Made by a program: the position numbers and the translations under genes. A DNA stretch of 64,000 nucleotides from Smittia aterrima (Eukaryota; Arthropoda; Insecta; Diptera; Chironomidae): contig CP093830.1 in NCBI GenBank assembly GCA_033063855.1, positions 22,816,854 to 22,880,853 of the forward strand. The letters run 5' to 3'. Below are positions 12,801 to 24,097 of this stretch, piece after piece. The first letter of the stretch is position 1. The number at the start of each line of letters is the position of its first letter. The notes beneath the pieces were generated by a model. It searched no databases, was not told the DNA's origin, and saw only the letters and a list, made by a program, of their open reading frames with translations.

Positions 12801-15800
12801 GAAGTTAAAGTGTCACTGCAATTAATTCGAGAGAACGTCCAGCTTGAAAGTGACCAACTAGACAAAATTAACAATTTCATCAACTACACGTTCACGAATG
12901 TTCTTCGCTTAAGGAAATATTTGATGTTGTTTGATCCAGAAGCTGTCGAAAATAGTTTTTTCGTTATTCCGGTTACGAGAGAATCAGGTGATATCGAGGT
13001 TGATTGGAACTTTCTTGGACTGATCCAAAACAATCCTAACACGACACCGCAATGCGTCAGCGATAAAGATAGAAAGAGTGATACCTTCGATCACAATAAA
13101 TTTAAAGACGCCGTTGTCATGCCCTGGTATCGAAATCAAGATCAACCACAGTATTTTTACGTCGCAGAAATTTGCTATCACTTGTCACCGGAAAGCTCAT
13201 TTCCTGGGGAAAACTACACAACGTTCAAGGAATATTATTTCAAGAAATACGAAATCGAGATCCAGAATGAGAAACAACCATTGCTTGACGTTGACCATAC
13301 TAGCGCAAGGTTGAACTTTTTAACTCCGCGCTATGTAAATCGAAAAGGAGTTGCATTACCAACTAGCTCTGAAGAAACGAAGAAAGCGAAACGGGAAAAT
13401 CTAGAGCAGAAACAGATTCTTGTTCCTGAACTCTGCACAGTTCATCCTTTTCCAGCCTCGCTCTGGCGTGCAGCGGTTTGCTTACCATGTATTCTATACA
13501 GGATCAATGCTCTTCTGCTTGCCGATGAGATAAGAATGGAGGTTTCGGCTGATCTCGGTCTTGGTACTCTCGAAGTGAAACAAGAAAGCTATCAGTGGCC
13601 AATGTTGGACTTCGGATGGACTTTAGCTGACGTTCTTAAGAAAACGCGAGAAGCAAAAGTCATTGAGGAAAAAGCAAAAATTGAAGAATTGGCGAATGAA
13701 GCAGAAGAAGAAACAGAAAAGGCTGATGGCGAGAAAACAAATGGAGAAACAGCAATTGAAGAGAAGTCAGCTAATGATTTGTTGGAAGAAGCTCACCAGA
13801 AAGCGAAGAAAGAACATTTGTTGGAGATTGGCCATTGGTCTAACGAGATGGCAACGGACATTGAAGAGATAGGTATATTGCCAAGCAACGTTGAAATTTG
13901 CTCGAGAAGGAATGTTCGATATGGATCTCCAACATCGTGGGACGTTCCATCAACTTCAACCGAGATTAAGAAAGCTTCATTGGAAGTTTCTGATTTGACT
14001 GAATCTGATGATTTTCAATCCGACGATGATTGTGATAGCACACCTGACAGTTCGGCTGATTTTGATGAATTCGGATTAAAAATTGAATTTAAGAATGATC
14101 GTCTCGCGGAAGCTGTCGAAACCGAACAAGAAGTGAAAAGAAGGCAGAGAAAACTTGATTTCATCAAAGAAACCCTTGCCATTGAGAAACATTACGAGTT
14201 AACAAAAAATCAAACAAGCGGATTTGACTTTATCGATGATGAAAACTTATCAAATCTCGAACGTAGTATTGCAACTCATGAAGCTAATTTTGCGAAGTCT
14301 ATTTCGGAACTTGAAGATTCGATTCGATCGAGTGGCGTTCTCGTTAAGCAAAATGACTCGATTCCCATTGGCATTCGACAAAGTTTGCGAAACGAAATCG
14401 ATGGAGTTGGAAGTGATGATACCGATATTTGTGATTTGATTCCATATCTTGATAGAAATGAAGTCATGAACTTAGTCGAAAACGAACAACTGACGATCGA
14501 TGATATTTACGAGCTCAATTCTCTGTACGAACAACGAAATCCTGGTGAGAAATTTGAAATCATTGGCTGCGGCGATGTATTTGATAATTTCGCTGACTCG
14601 GACAAATTGAAAATAGAAGAAGGAAAAAAATTTATTGAGCTGAACATTCGTAATGATCTCGAAAAGATTGCAAAGGTACAAGAAGAGCCAAAAGACAAAT
14701 TGAAACGAATCATGAATCCAGTGCCTCTCGAACCGAATCCTGATCCAACAGCTTTCAGTTTTGATTATCAACCTGACTTAGATGATCATCCTGGACCAAG
14801 TCCCAGTATTATTCTTCAAGCATTAACCATGTCGAATGCAAATGACGGCATCAATTTAGAGCGACTTGAGACTATCGGAGATTCCTTTCTCAAGTATGCA
14901 ATCACAACTTACCTTTATTGTACATATGAGAACGTTAACGAAGGAAAGCTTAGCTATCTCCGTTCAAAGCAAGTGTCTAACCTAAATTTGTATCGTCTTG
15001 GAAGGCGCAAAGTTCTCGGAGAATCAATGATTGCAACGAAGTTTGAACCACATGATAATTGGCTACCACCATTATTCTTTGTTCCCAAGGAACTCGAACA
15101 AGCTTTGATAGACGCAAAAGTAAGATTTCTCTAACATTAAATGAAATCATTTTGTTTATAATGTTGTTGTTTTTTAGATTCCCGTTTGTTATTGGAATCT
15201 GGCTGATTTGCCAGACATTAAAAAACTTTCAAGTGAAGAGATTTGCAATCTTGTTAAAGAACGGGCTGAGAAGTTGGGATTGTTCACTGAGAATGTAAGT
15301 TTATTGAACTTAGTTCAATCAAAAGATATCAAATGCTAATGATAAGATTTGTCCATAGACTCTTCAACAGGATGGAGACGATATTCAGCCAATACAAGTT
15401 CAACAACCTTTGCCTATGCTAGCTCAGCCACTCAAGGACGAGGCAAATGAATTGACTGAAGCCTTTCCTTGCTTTATTCCTTATAATCTTGTGACTCAGC
15501 ATAGTATTCCCGATAAATCAATTGCAGATTGTGTAGAAGCTCTCATAGGGGCTTATCTAATCGATTGTGGTGCTCGCGGAGCTTTGCTGTTTATGGCATG
15601 GCTTGGAATTCGGGTTCTTCCAATCGTAAATGTTCCAGTTGAAGATAAAAGGATTCCAGGCAGTACCAAGCCTTTTAAAGACCGCGGAATAATGAAGCAA
15701 ACAATTTACGGTCATTGGATTCCTCCAAAATCGCCTTTGCTACGTTGCATTCCGAACCCAGAAAAAAGTCTTGAGCTTCTTTTAGACGGCTTTGAAGTGT

Positions 15801-16620
15801 TTGAAAATGAACTCAATTACAAATTTAGAGATCGTTCCTATTTACTGCAAGCTATGACACACGCTTCGTTTTCACCAAATCGATTGACTGACTGCTATCA
15901 GCGTCTCGAATTTCTGGGCGATGCCGTTCTCGATTACCTCATCACTCGTCACCTCTATGAAGACCCTCGACAACATTCTCCAGGAGCACTTACCGATTTG
16001 CGTTCGGCCCTTGTGAATAACACAATTTTTGCTTCACTTGCTGTTCGTCACGGTTTTCACAAATATTTCCGTCATCTTTCGCCGGCCTTGAACGAAGTTA
16101 TTGATCGCTTTGTTCGTATTCAACATGAAAATGGACATAACATTAGTGAAGAATATTATTTAATGTCAGAGGAGGAATGTGACGAAGCGGAAGATGTTGA
16201 AGTACCCAAAGCACTGGGAGATGTCTTCGAATCAGTTGCCGGAGCTGTTTTCCTCGACTCCAACATGTCACTCGATGCTGTTTGGCGAGTTTATTACAAA
16301 ATAATGGGGCCAGAAATCGAGCAATTCAGTTGTTCTGTGCCAAAGTCCCCGATTAGAGAGCTACTTGAGTTGGAGCCGGAAACAGCAAAGTTTGGGTTTG
16401 TTTTGATATTTTTTATTTGATAACAAAATTTCTGATAAAATTTATTTTCAGCAAACCTGAAAAGCTTGCTGATGGTCGTCGCGTTCGTGTTACGGTCGAG
16501 GTCTTTGGCAAGGGATGCTTCAGGGGCATTGGAAGAAATTATCGAATAGCAAAGTGTACCGCGGCAAAATGCGCGCTTCGTCAGCTCAAAAAGAATAATA
16601 TGATCAACAAAAGACATTAA
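9869..16620 (+). CDS. Dcr-1: Dicer-1 (microRNA-processing RNase III)
   Basis: 2152-aa protein from exons 9869-10494, 10610-15119, 15178-15294, 15359-16395 and 16452-16620. It cuts pre-miRNA hairpins and, with the Loquacious partner, loads Argonaute-1. Domains in order: an N-terminal helicase lobe that is degenerate (SQSSAKEF in place of Walker A, DDCH in place of DECH); helicase C-lobe about 470-600 (FRMHECNLLITTAVLEEGYD, QCKGRAKA); DUF283 about 730-830; platform and PAZ about 940-1180 (VVMPWYRNQDQPQYFYV); acidic linker; RNase IIIa about 1620 (ERLETIGDSFLKYA); RNase IIIb about 1930 (RLEFLGDAVLDYL); C-terminal dsRBD (GIGRNYRIAKCTAAK). Both RNase III domains keep their acidic residues. The degenerate helicase is normal for fly Dcr-1 and separates it from Dcr-2. 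Long, near-identical stretches to fly Dcr-1 in PAZ and RNase III make this certain. Confidence 0.98.
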
Positions 16621-17629
16621 TGCGAGTTACCAATAGGACTTGCAAGTTTCTTAAATTTTCTAGTCTTTGTACGTGTGAAAACTTGTTGAGAATAAAAAAA
16701 AGTTTTAATGTGTATCGGTCTGATAAGAATGTTTTCTCGTAGACTACAAGCCGCATTTGTTTATCAGTCTCACAGTTTCCGCGCATTGTATTTCTAGCGT
16801 TTTGAAAAACTGGTTCAATTTTTATTGAACATGTTTCAGCAATCAACGAGATAGAATAGAAGGAGGAAGCAATTAATAAATCGCAAGCGCAACAAACCTA
16901 ACTGTCTAGCCTACTTTTGCTCGAAACATTTTTCTTCGCTGTTATATAATAAGCTTTGGCGTGGAGACAAAGGTCAACAACATTTCTCTTTTACTTTCAC
17001 TTTCGTTTGAAGGCTGTTACTATGAAGCCTCCTTTTTCGACATAGAAAAATAAAATATTCATGACGGCCGAGAATATTGGTTTTCAAGAAAATTTGTGGA
17101 CAAGCCTCTCTCATCTTTCACGTTTGACATTGAAAAGTTGTAAAATGCTAAACGTACAACAACAGGCTGTTTCCACTACCACATTCCGTTATCAGAAGTA
17201 GTAGAGTTCAGCACCTGTTGCATTCGGAAAATTAAAAAGCTCTTGCTTCCTCAGGTTTCAAAAAAAAATCTAAAAAGATTTTCCCGCTTTTCTTTTGTTG
17301 ATTTTCCGGGTGGTGCTGAAGTCACGAAAGCTTCTCGTGGAGCTTAATCGTTCGCCGAAAAATAATGGCAAAGGAGAGAAATACAGACACAGCTGAACTT
17401 TTATAAGAGAAACAGAGGAGAGTATTTCATCATGGTTTCTTCTGTGAGTGACTTAGTTCAGTCGTAACTTTCACTCTCAACCGTGAACATCGGAAAGCAA
17501 CCTTTTAAGACTTTTGTTATTTTTGTTCAATTTATTTATTTTTTACGTGGCGAAAATCGATCGCGTTCATTAACAAATCAATTTTAATTTACATTGTGAG
17601 ATTCGAAGTGATACTGTCGTTTGATCGCA
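16621..17629. other. Intergenic: Dcr-1 3' UTR and mmy/UAP1 5' region
   Basis: About 1 kb without a gene. AATAAA in gaataaaaaa near 16690 is a plausible Dcr-1 polyadenylation site. The right part should hold the promoter and 5' UTR of the UDP-GlcNAc pyrophosphorylase gene. An AAGGTCA nuclear-receptor half-site lies at 16970-16976 (in acaaaggtca). An arthropod initiator match TCAGTC lies at 17458-17463, about 170 bp upstream of the start codon. Short upstream ATGs followed by stops occur. None of these sites is proven. Confidence 0.4.
17458..17463 (+). promoter_or_regulatory. Initiator-like TCAGTC upstream of UDP-GlcNAc pyrophosphorylase
   Basis: Perfect match to the arthropod initiator consensus TCAGTY, 167 bp upstream of the start codon and in the only gene-facing promoter interval. 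A weak ttataag lies about 58 bp upstream, too far to be its TATA box. A six-base match is common by chance, so this is a suggestion only. Confidence 0.3.
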
Positions 17630-19144
17630 ATGACAAACTTCGAAAGCTTAAAGGAAACGCTCGCGCGCTATGGACAAGAGCACTTACTTCGATTTTGGGA
17701 AGATCTGAACGAAAATCAACGTAAACAATTGATAAGCGATATCCAAGAGCTCAATCTTGAGGAAATTCAAGCGTTTTTTAAGCGCGCAACTGCCTCGCTT
17801 GAAGAGAGTTCGGAAAAACTTGATGACCGCTTACAGCCAGTGCCTGAGTCAACTTTCCTTTCCATTAGTAGAACGAGCCAAGAACAATTGAAGATATATG
17901 AGAATGAAGGTGAGTTCACACTCCAGAAGATTTGAAAGAAAAGGCTTTCAAAACTGTTTGTTCCAGGACTCTCACAAATTGCTGAAAGCCATGTTGGAGT
18001 TCTTCTAATGGCTGGAGGTCAAGGAACGCGCCTAGGCTTTGCACATCCGAAAGGAATGTACGATATTGGACTACCATCACATAAAACACTGTTTCGCGTT
18101 CAAGGAGAGAGAATCAGAAAACTTCAGGATCTAGCGAAAGATTTAACGGGAAAAGAAGGACATATTACGTGGTTCATCATGACAAGCGAGCATACAATGC
18201 AACCAACTCGTGCTTACTTTGAAGAGAATGATTTCTTTGGACTTCGTGATGAAAATATTGTGATGTTTGAGCAAGGAAGCTTGCCATGCTTTGACTTTGA
18301 TGGTAACATTTTGCTTGATGAAAAACATCGCGTATCGAAAGCTCCTGACGGCAACGGAGGACTCTACCGAGCATTAAGAGATTCAGGAATTCTGGCTGAT
18401 ATGACTAAACGAGGCATTTTGTATCTCCATGCTCACAGTGTCGACAACATTCTCATAAAAGTCGCCGATCCTATTTTCGTTGGTTATTGTGCAAAGCAAA
18501 ATGCAGATTGTGCGGCGAAGGTCGTCGAGAAATCACATCCAAATGAAGCTGTCGGTGTTGTGTGCGTGGTTGATGGTAAATACCAAGTTGTAGAGTATTC
18601 TGAGATCTCACAAAAGACAGCAGAGATGCGAAACAACGATGGTCGGTTGACCTTTAGCGCTGGAAACATTTGCAATCATTTGTTCAGCGCAGCATTCTTA
18701 AACAAAATAGGCACGACGTTCGAGAAGCAGTTAAAGCTTCACGTGGCCAAGAAAAAGATTCCTTTCATCGATAATTCGGGCAAGCGAATTCAACCTGAAA
18801 AACCGAATGGAATTAAAATTGAGAAGTTTGTGTTTGATGTCTTTGAGTTTGCTGAGAACTTTGTGACATTCGAAGTGCCACGAGATGAAGAATTCAGCGC
18901 CCTTAAAAATGCTGACAGTGCTGGAAAAGATTGTGCTTCTACATCACGAAACGACATTTACAATTTACACAGAAAATACATCGAGAAAGCGGGAGGAACC
19001 GTGGAAGGAGTTGAAGTAGAGATTTCTCCGCTTTTGTCATATGCAGGAGAAGGGCTCGAGACAATTGTCAAAGGCCAACATTTTAAAGCACCCGTTCACC
19101 TTACAGCTCCGCAAGAAACTTTGAAAAAGAATGGTCACTTGTAG
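17630..19144 (+). CDS. mmy: UDP-N-acetylglucosamine pyrophosphorylase (mummy/UAP1)
   Basis: 485-aa enzyme from exons 17630-17909 and 17967-19144. It makes UDP-GlcNAc from UTP and GlcNAc-1-phosphate in the cytosol, feeding chitin, N-glycans and GPI anchors; in flies it is the cuticle and tracheal gene mummy. The nucleotide-binding signature LLMAGGQGTRLG with PKGMYDIGLPS, the substrate loops GNGGLYRAL and HAHSVDN.L, and FVFDVF near the C-terminus are all present. Length is close to the usual 480-520 aa. The ATG at 17630 opens MTNFESLKETLARYGQEHLL, the expected helical N-terminus of the family; the reading frame upstream has no better ATG. A plausible polyadenylation signal AATAAA lies near 19555. 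Confidence 0.95.
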
Positions 19145-19663
19145 ATATAGCTCGGATTACATTCCTCATGTTTGTACTTTTATGTAAACTTTTACTCAAT
19201 TCCAATGAGGCGAGGCGAGTGCAATTCTCTTTTTTGATTTGAAACTTTCCAACCACTCAATGCGGAACCATCGCACATATTTCAATCAGCTCCGCAACTA
19301 TCTTATTAACTTTTATTAGAAACTGTTTCGTAATCTCGAGAATGTAAAGAAATCGAAGAGATTGTAGGTGGAGAAAGTCTTCAAGACTCGTGACTCTAGC
19401 TACAAGCAAACTTTAGTTCCGATTGATATTTCTTAAATCTTTTAACCATAATCTCAATTAAATATGTATTTCATTGTTAAACCTTTCCTCTTAATATTAT
19501 TGTTAAATTCTTTAGGATTGTTTTCCTCTTCTGATTAAAAAAGTTTGAAAGAGAAATAAATGATCTTTTGGTGTTGGAACTATTAGTAACGAAAACCTTT
19601 TTTTTTTGTAACTTAAAATTTATTAACTTTTAATTTCAAAGGAAATTGATATTGCGAAATATT
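19145..19663. other. 3' UTRs between convergent UAP1 and ODAD1-like genes
   Basis: 519 bp with no ORF between two stop codons that face each other. AATAAA near 19555 (gaaataaatg) suits the plus-strand gene. Several AT-rich runs could serve the minus-strand gene. The 3' UTRs could come close or overlap. Confidence 0.4.
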
Positions 19664-21480
19664 TTATTCGGCATACCGACGACCAGTGACAACTCCAGAG
19701 TGTGGCAAATTACATTTGCTAAGATTGTGTAAACGAAATTCAATTTCAGGAGTTTCAACTTTCTCACGCATCTTGGATTTAATTTCTTCTTTATCGAGTG
19801 GATGAACAATTTTGTCATCGTAACGATTAACTTCTTCGCTTTCGGCACATTCACCGCACTGCTGTTTCGTTATGATTGCAGTGATCTTAATTGGTTCCTC
19901 TACGGGTCGTTTAAAACTCTTGACAGTTAATGTCGGGTCTTCTTTGAAGAGATCCTTACGTTCGTCGCAGTAAACAAATGCAAGTATTTCATTTGTTCGC
20001 TGCTCAAGAATGGATAAGAACTTATCGACGTTGTGAACCGTGATTTTTGAATGATCACCAAGAAGGTCTTCAACGGGAGCGAAATCGCATTCAAACATTT
20101 TCATGATCTCAAAAATCGTATTTAAATATTGTTCAACCTCGTGGTCCACATTTTCTCGTTCATTTTTTAGTTTCAACGTTTTGTTAATTTCTACGTCAAA
20201 TTCTTTGTTGAGCTGATCAATGCGCTGATCGTAATATTGCTGCCTTCGATCGTTGTAGTCCTTTGAGTTTTTGATTGTTGTTGATATCTTGAAAAAGTTG
20301 TGGGTGAAATAGTCAATTTCATGGTTGACTTCGTTGACATAATTGTAGAGTTGAAACCCTTCATTCTCTTCACTCATGTAAACCTCAATCGAGTTCATTA
20401 TGTCTTGTTTTCCAGTAAACTTCTTTATGTTTGAAATGATTTCATTGTAAAAGTTGATACGACTAGAGTATTCACCTTTAAAATTATCTCGGCGACGAAT
20501 CTCGCGTGGTTCTAAAGAAGCGATTTCCCGACGTTTTCCTTTTCCACCAAGAAACATGCTCATGATTTCATTGGCATCAATTTGGCGCTCCATGTTAACC
20601 ATCTCAGAAATGTGAAACTCACGATCCATTGAGCGACGTGATTGAAGTTGTTTTAAATTATCGAGAAAGTCAGCTCCTTGGTTGAAGGCTTGACTTGATC
20701 GTTCAATCATATCCAAAAGGAACATTCGCCGATTTCCCAAGTTTCCAACAAGTTTGAACCAATAATGATTGAACACAGCTCTATCGAGAATCATGTCATT
20801 TAGAAGTTGTCGAAGTCGTCGGTTTTCTTTAGTCAATGCACACTCATGTTGACGTGCGACCTCAACCTTACCTTCGAAGATTTCTAGCTGACGGTTGGCT
20901 TTACGCAAATGTGTGGAAAACTGATCTAGAGATCGAAACAATGTAAAAAAAACTATCAAGAAGCAATTTTCAAAGATTTACCTTCGGATTCTGTTTGGCG
21001 GCTTAGCTCAACTTCCTTTTTGTTCAAGCGACTGAATTGGGACTTTAAATGGCCAATTTGAATTTTAGCTTTATAAATTTCTTTATCCATCGCTTCCAAG
21101 TTCTTGATGCTCATCGAGATTTTTTGAAAATTCTTTTCCTGCTCTGTGTGATGAGTTTTTCCTGATGCGACAGCAATCTTTGTTTTCAGCTCTTTCAATT
21201 CAGCCTCAAGAACTTTTAATCTTCTACCACGTCCCTTATTGACCCAAATTGTACCAAGCTTCTCATCCTGAAGTTGTTTTGAAAGAAAGTTCTGACGTTT
21301 CCTGTTTTGTTTTTTCTTCATCAGTGTGTCATTAACCGGCGGGCATTTCCCCGAGAAGCATTTGCGATAAACTCGGTTCGAATCATTTAACTTCTTCATA
21401 TTCGACTCGTCAATTTCCCATTGTTGATAATTTGGAAAAGCCTTATCAGTTTTCACGAAATGATTGCTTTTTAGATCCAT
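19664..21480 (-). CDS. Outer dynein arm docking complex coiled-coil protein (ODAD1/CCDC63 family)
   Basis: 586-aa protein from exons 21480-20982 and 20925-19664, joined at SE|DQFSTHLRKAN. Nearly the whole chain is predicted coiled coil. The central segment, with NHYWFKLVGNLGNRRMFLLDMIERSSQAF and, further on, ISEMVNMERQIDANE, is characteristic of the CCDC114/CCDC63/DC2 family. That family anchors outer dynein arms on axonemal doublets. In an insect the expected sites are sperm tails and chordotonal sensory cilia. The N-terminus (first about 80 aa) is basic and not coiled, with a Cys-containing patch CFSGKCPP. Flies have several paralogues in this family, and I cannot say which one this is. The start ATG is the first in frame after upstream stops. 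Confidence 0.78.
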
Positions 21481-21959
21481 TATTTAAAAGATACAAAGAC
21501 AAGAAAATTCTTTAAAGTGGATTGAAGAAAAAGGAAACGGTTACTGAGATAATTAAAGTAAGTTGAATAGAACCATCACGTTTACATATAAGCTATCACC
21601 TTTCCCCTTTCTGATAGTGCAAGGCTCGAAAACTAGTTTATAAAAACAGGGAAGCTATGAGATAACAACTCTGAGTAGATGTCTATTTGTATTTGCATTT
21701 GGAAAATAGCAGCATGTCGCACACAACAGTTTTACTCGCGATACGATAACAGCTGTTCAAAGTAAAAACAAAAAAAGCTCTGTCTGCTCCAAAGCCGTCA
21801 AGGTGACGTCATTGTTCGACCAATCATCATAATTTATTCATTATCATTTTCGCTGTATTCGCTGTAAAGCTTATCAGTTTGATATAGATTACTAAAGCGG
21901 TGCAATCGTAATCTGTGGCATTTTGAAAGCAAATTGTAGCGGAGTCGGTCGTGTTTGTT
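21481..21959. promoter_or_regulatory. Divergent promoter interval ODAD1-like / Galt
   Basis: 479 bp between two outward-facing start codons. It contains no ORF. A perfect cAMP-response-type palindrome TGACGTCA lies at 21804-21811, about 150 bp upstream of the Galt start. GATA-type and TTATCA motifs (for example gcttatcag near 21868) are also present. The ciliary gene would be expected to carry an RFX X-box here, but I did not find a clear one. Confidence 0.45.
21804..21811. promoter_or_regulatory. Perfect CRE palindrome TGACGTCA
   Basis: The eight-base consensus for CREB/ATF-type bZIP factors, in aaggTGACGTCAttg, located 149 bp upstream of the galactose-1-phosphate uridylyltransferase start codon. 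Binding is inferred from the sequence alone. Confidence 0.5.
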
Positions 21960-23184
21960 ATGGAATTTATTGCTACTGGTGAGTGCTTGACTTGTGATAG
22001 GTTCGTTGTGACCACTGACTGACTTTCAGAGCATCAACATCGGAGATTCAATCCACTGACAGGTCAATGGATTCTCGTTTCTCCTCATCGTATGTTGCGT
22101 CCTTGGTCGGGACAACAAGAAGCAGCGCAGAAGATTGATTTGCCGGATTTCGATCCACAGAATCCACTTTGTCCAGGAGTTGTGAGACAGAATGGAGAAA
22201 AGAACCCTCAATATGAAACTACTTTTGTTTTCACAAATGATTTCCCAGCTTTGCTTGAAGAAATTCCTATTCCTCCGGAGTCTGACGATCCGTTGTTTCA
22301 AACTGGTGAGTGTATGACCTGTGATAAAGATTGTTATGACTTGTTGATAATAACAGGAGGAGCAAGAGGAACGTGTCGAGTGATGTGCTTCCACCCAAAG
22401 TCAAATAAAACTCTACCGATAATGACTCCTAAGGAAATTCGGACTGTTATCGATGCATGGATTAAGCAATTCAACGAACTCTGTAAGAAGTATACATGGG
22501 TTCAAATATTCGAGAACAAGGGAGCTGCTATGGGTTGCTCTAATCCGCATCCTCATTGTCAGATCTGGGCTTGTTCATTCTTTCCTAGCGAGCCTGAAAA
22601 TAAAGATCGTCGAATGCGAGAATACTACGAAAAGTTTGGGCGACCCTTGTTGGAAGATTACGTAAAGCGTGAGCTCATCAAGAAAGAGCGAATTGTAATT
22701 GAGAATAGCGATTGGCTTGTCGTTGTTCCATTTTGGGCTTGTTATCCGTTCGAAACTATGATCATAGCTAGAGATTCAAAAATCAAGAGAATCAATGACC
22801 TGTCACAGGAGCAGATCAACAACTTAGTAAGTTGAATAGTAAAATTATTACAAACTTTGGTTTCTTATTTGAAAACGCTTTTGTTTTCTTCAGGCAATTA
22901 CGATAAAGGAACTCACAACGAAATATGACAATTTGTTCAACTGCTCGTTCCCTTATTCGATGGGTTTTCACGGAGCTCCAACTGGCGAGATGATGGGAAA
23001 TGATACTGCTCATTGGACATTCCATGCAATTTATTATCCGCCGCTTTTGAGATCAGCGACTGTTCGAAAATTCTTGGTTGGGTACGAGTTACTGTGTCAA
23101 TCTCAACGTGATTTGACACCTGAACAAGCTGCTGAAAGATTACGAAACCTTAGTGGAAAGCATCATTACAGCGAACATATTTAG
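21960..23184 (+). CDS. Galt: Galactose-1-phosphate uridylyltransferase
   Basis: 351-aa Leloir-pathway enzyme that swaps UMP between UDP-glucose and galactose-1-phosphate. Exons: 21960-21978, 22030-22305, 22357-22826 and 22894-23184. The tiny first exon encodes MEFIAT and joins to EHQHRRFNPLTGQWILVSPHR, a signature of the family. The active-site block GCSNPHPHCQIWA holds the histidine that forms the uridylyl intermediate, and ESDDPLFQT...ARGTCRVMCFHP is conserved. The intron 22306-22356 is 51 bp, in frame and free of stops, so a naive ORF reads through it; the protein family has no residues there. The C-terminus (RDLTPEQAAERLRNL) fits. Only 64 bp separate its stop from the convergent COMM-domain gene. 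Confidence 0.95.
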
Positions 23185-23248
23185 TTTTTGAGTTCAACAT
23201 TTTATGTAAATTTTTTTGGGGAAATGCAATAAAAATTTTATGATGGAA

Positions 23249-23941
23249 TTACGTTGTTCGCTTGCTCAATGCTTGAACTTCAGCTAAAGAGTTTGCGATT
23301 GCGAGGCGCAGTCGATGAAATTCTTTCAGAGGAAGATTTACAGTTTTCTCTTCACCTTTGTCCTCCAGATGAAGAATGACTGTTGGTTGCTGTCCACTAA
23401 AATTGAAAATTGATAAATTAATGATTTTACAGAGTTTCCTCTTTACCTCTCAGCGAGCGAAATGTTGATTCTATATTCAAAATTCTTTAGAGGCTTCGTA
23501 AGTTTCATTGTCTGGAAGTGTGCATGGAGGCTCTGTTGATTCATTGTCAGCACTTTGTTCAGATCTTCAACACAATCCTCTTGGAATTTTAATTCCCTGA
23601 GAACATCACTGATATCATCATTGAGCTGACCAGCTTTTCGGAACTTGAGGAATGTTTCTATCAGAATGAATACTAAGGTACAATAAATTTCATAGTTCTG
23701 TGGCTGCTCAGGGTTTATCGCTTTCATTCTTGCAACTTCCTTGTCGTAATCCTCTCTCGAATATTTCTGATTTTCAAGAAACGAGACGCAAACTAAAATT
23801 AAAGTTAATTAAAATATCTTAAAATGTTTAAACAAATTTCTTACGTTTAACTAAAGATCTCATAGTTGACTTGTTGATTTCCGGAATATATCTCGAGTAC
23901 GGCTTAAGGTTTTTCAATAGAGAAGCTTTAAAGTTATTCAT
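23249..23941 (-). CDS. COMMD10: COMM domain-containing protein, COMMD10-like
   Basis: 196-aa protein from exons 23941-23845, 23792-23447 and 23396-23249. The N-terminal helical half (MNNFKASLLKNLKPYSRYIP...) is followed by a C-terminal COMM domain. That domain includes the beta-rich stretch FEYRINISLAES and ILHLEDKGEEKTVNLPL, ending in a helix (EFHRLRLAIANSLAEVQAL). COMMD proteins form the ten-member Commander ring with CCDC22/CCDC93 and recycle membrane proteins from endosomes. The pattern YEIYCTLVFILIETFLKF and the terminal helix fit COMMD10 better than the others, but the exact paralogue is uncertain. It lies head-to-head with Nup133, with 156 bp between starts, and tail-to-tail with Galt. 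Confidence 0.72.
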
Positions 23942-24097
23942 TGCAAAAGAAATATTTCAAAACAATAAAACCAATGAAATTCCCCTCGAGCCGCTGTCAA
24001 AACCCTGACTCAAAACCCCTGATTTCTACAAAAGTTGCCGCCGTTCTTATTCAACAAACATTTTATAATTAAAATAAGCGACTGGTCATTGATTAAT
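23942..24097. promoter_or_regulatory. Very short divergent promoter COMMD10 / Nup133
   Basis: Only 156 bp separate the two start codons. Both 5' UTRs and core promoters must fit here or overlap the neighbouring coding exons. I see no TATA box, as is usual for paired housekeeping promoters. Confidence 0.5.
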
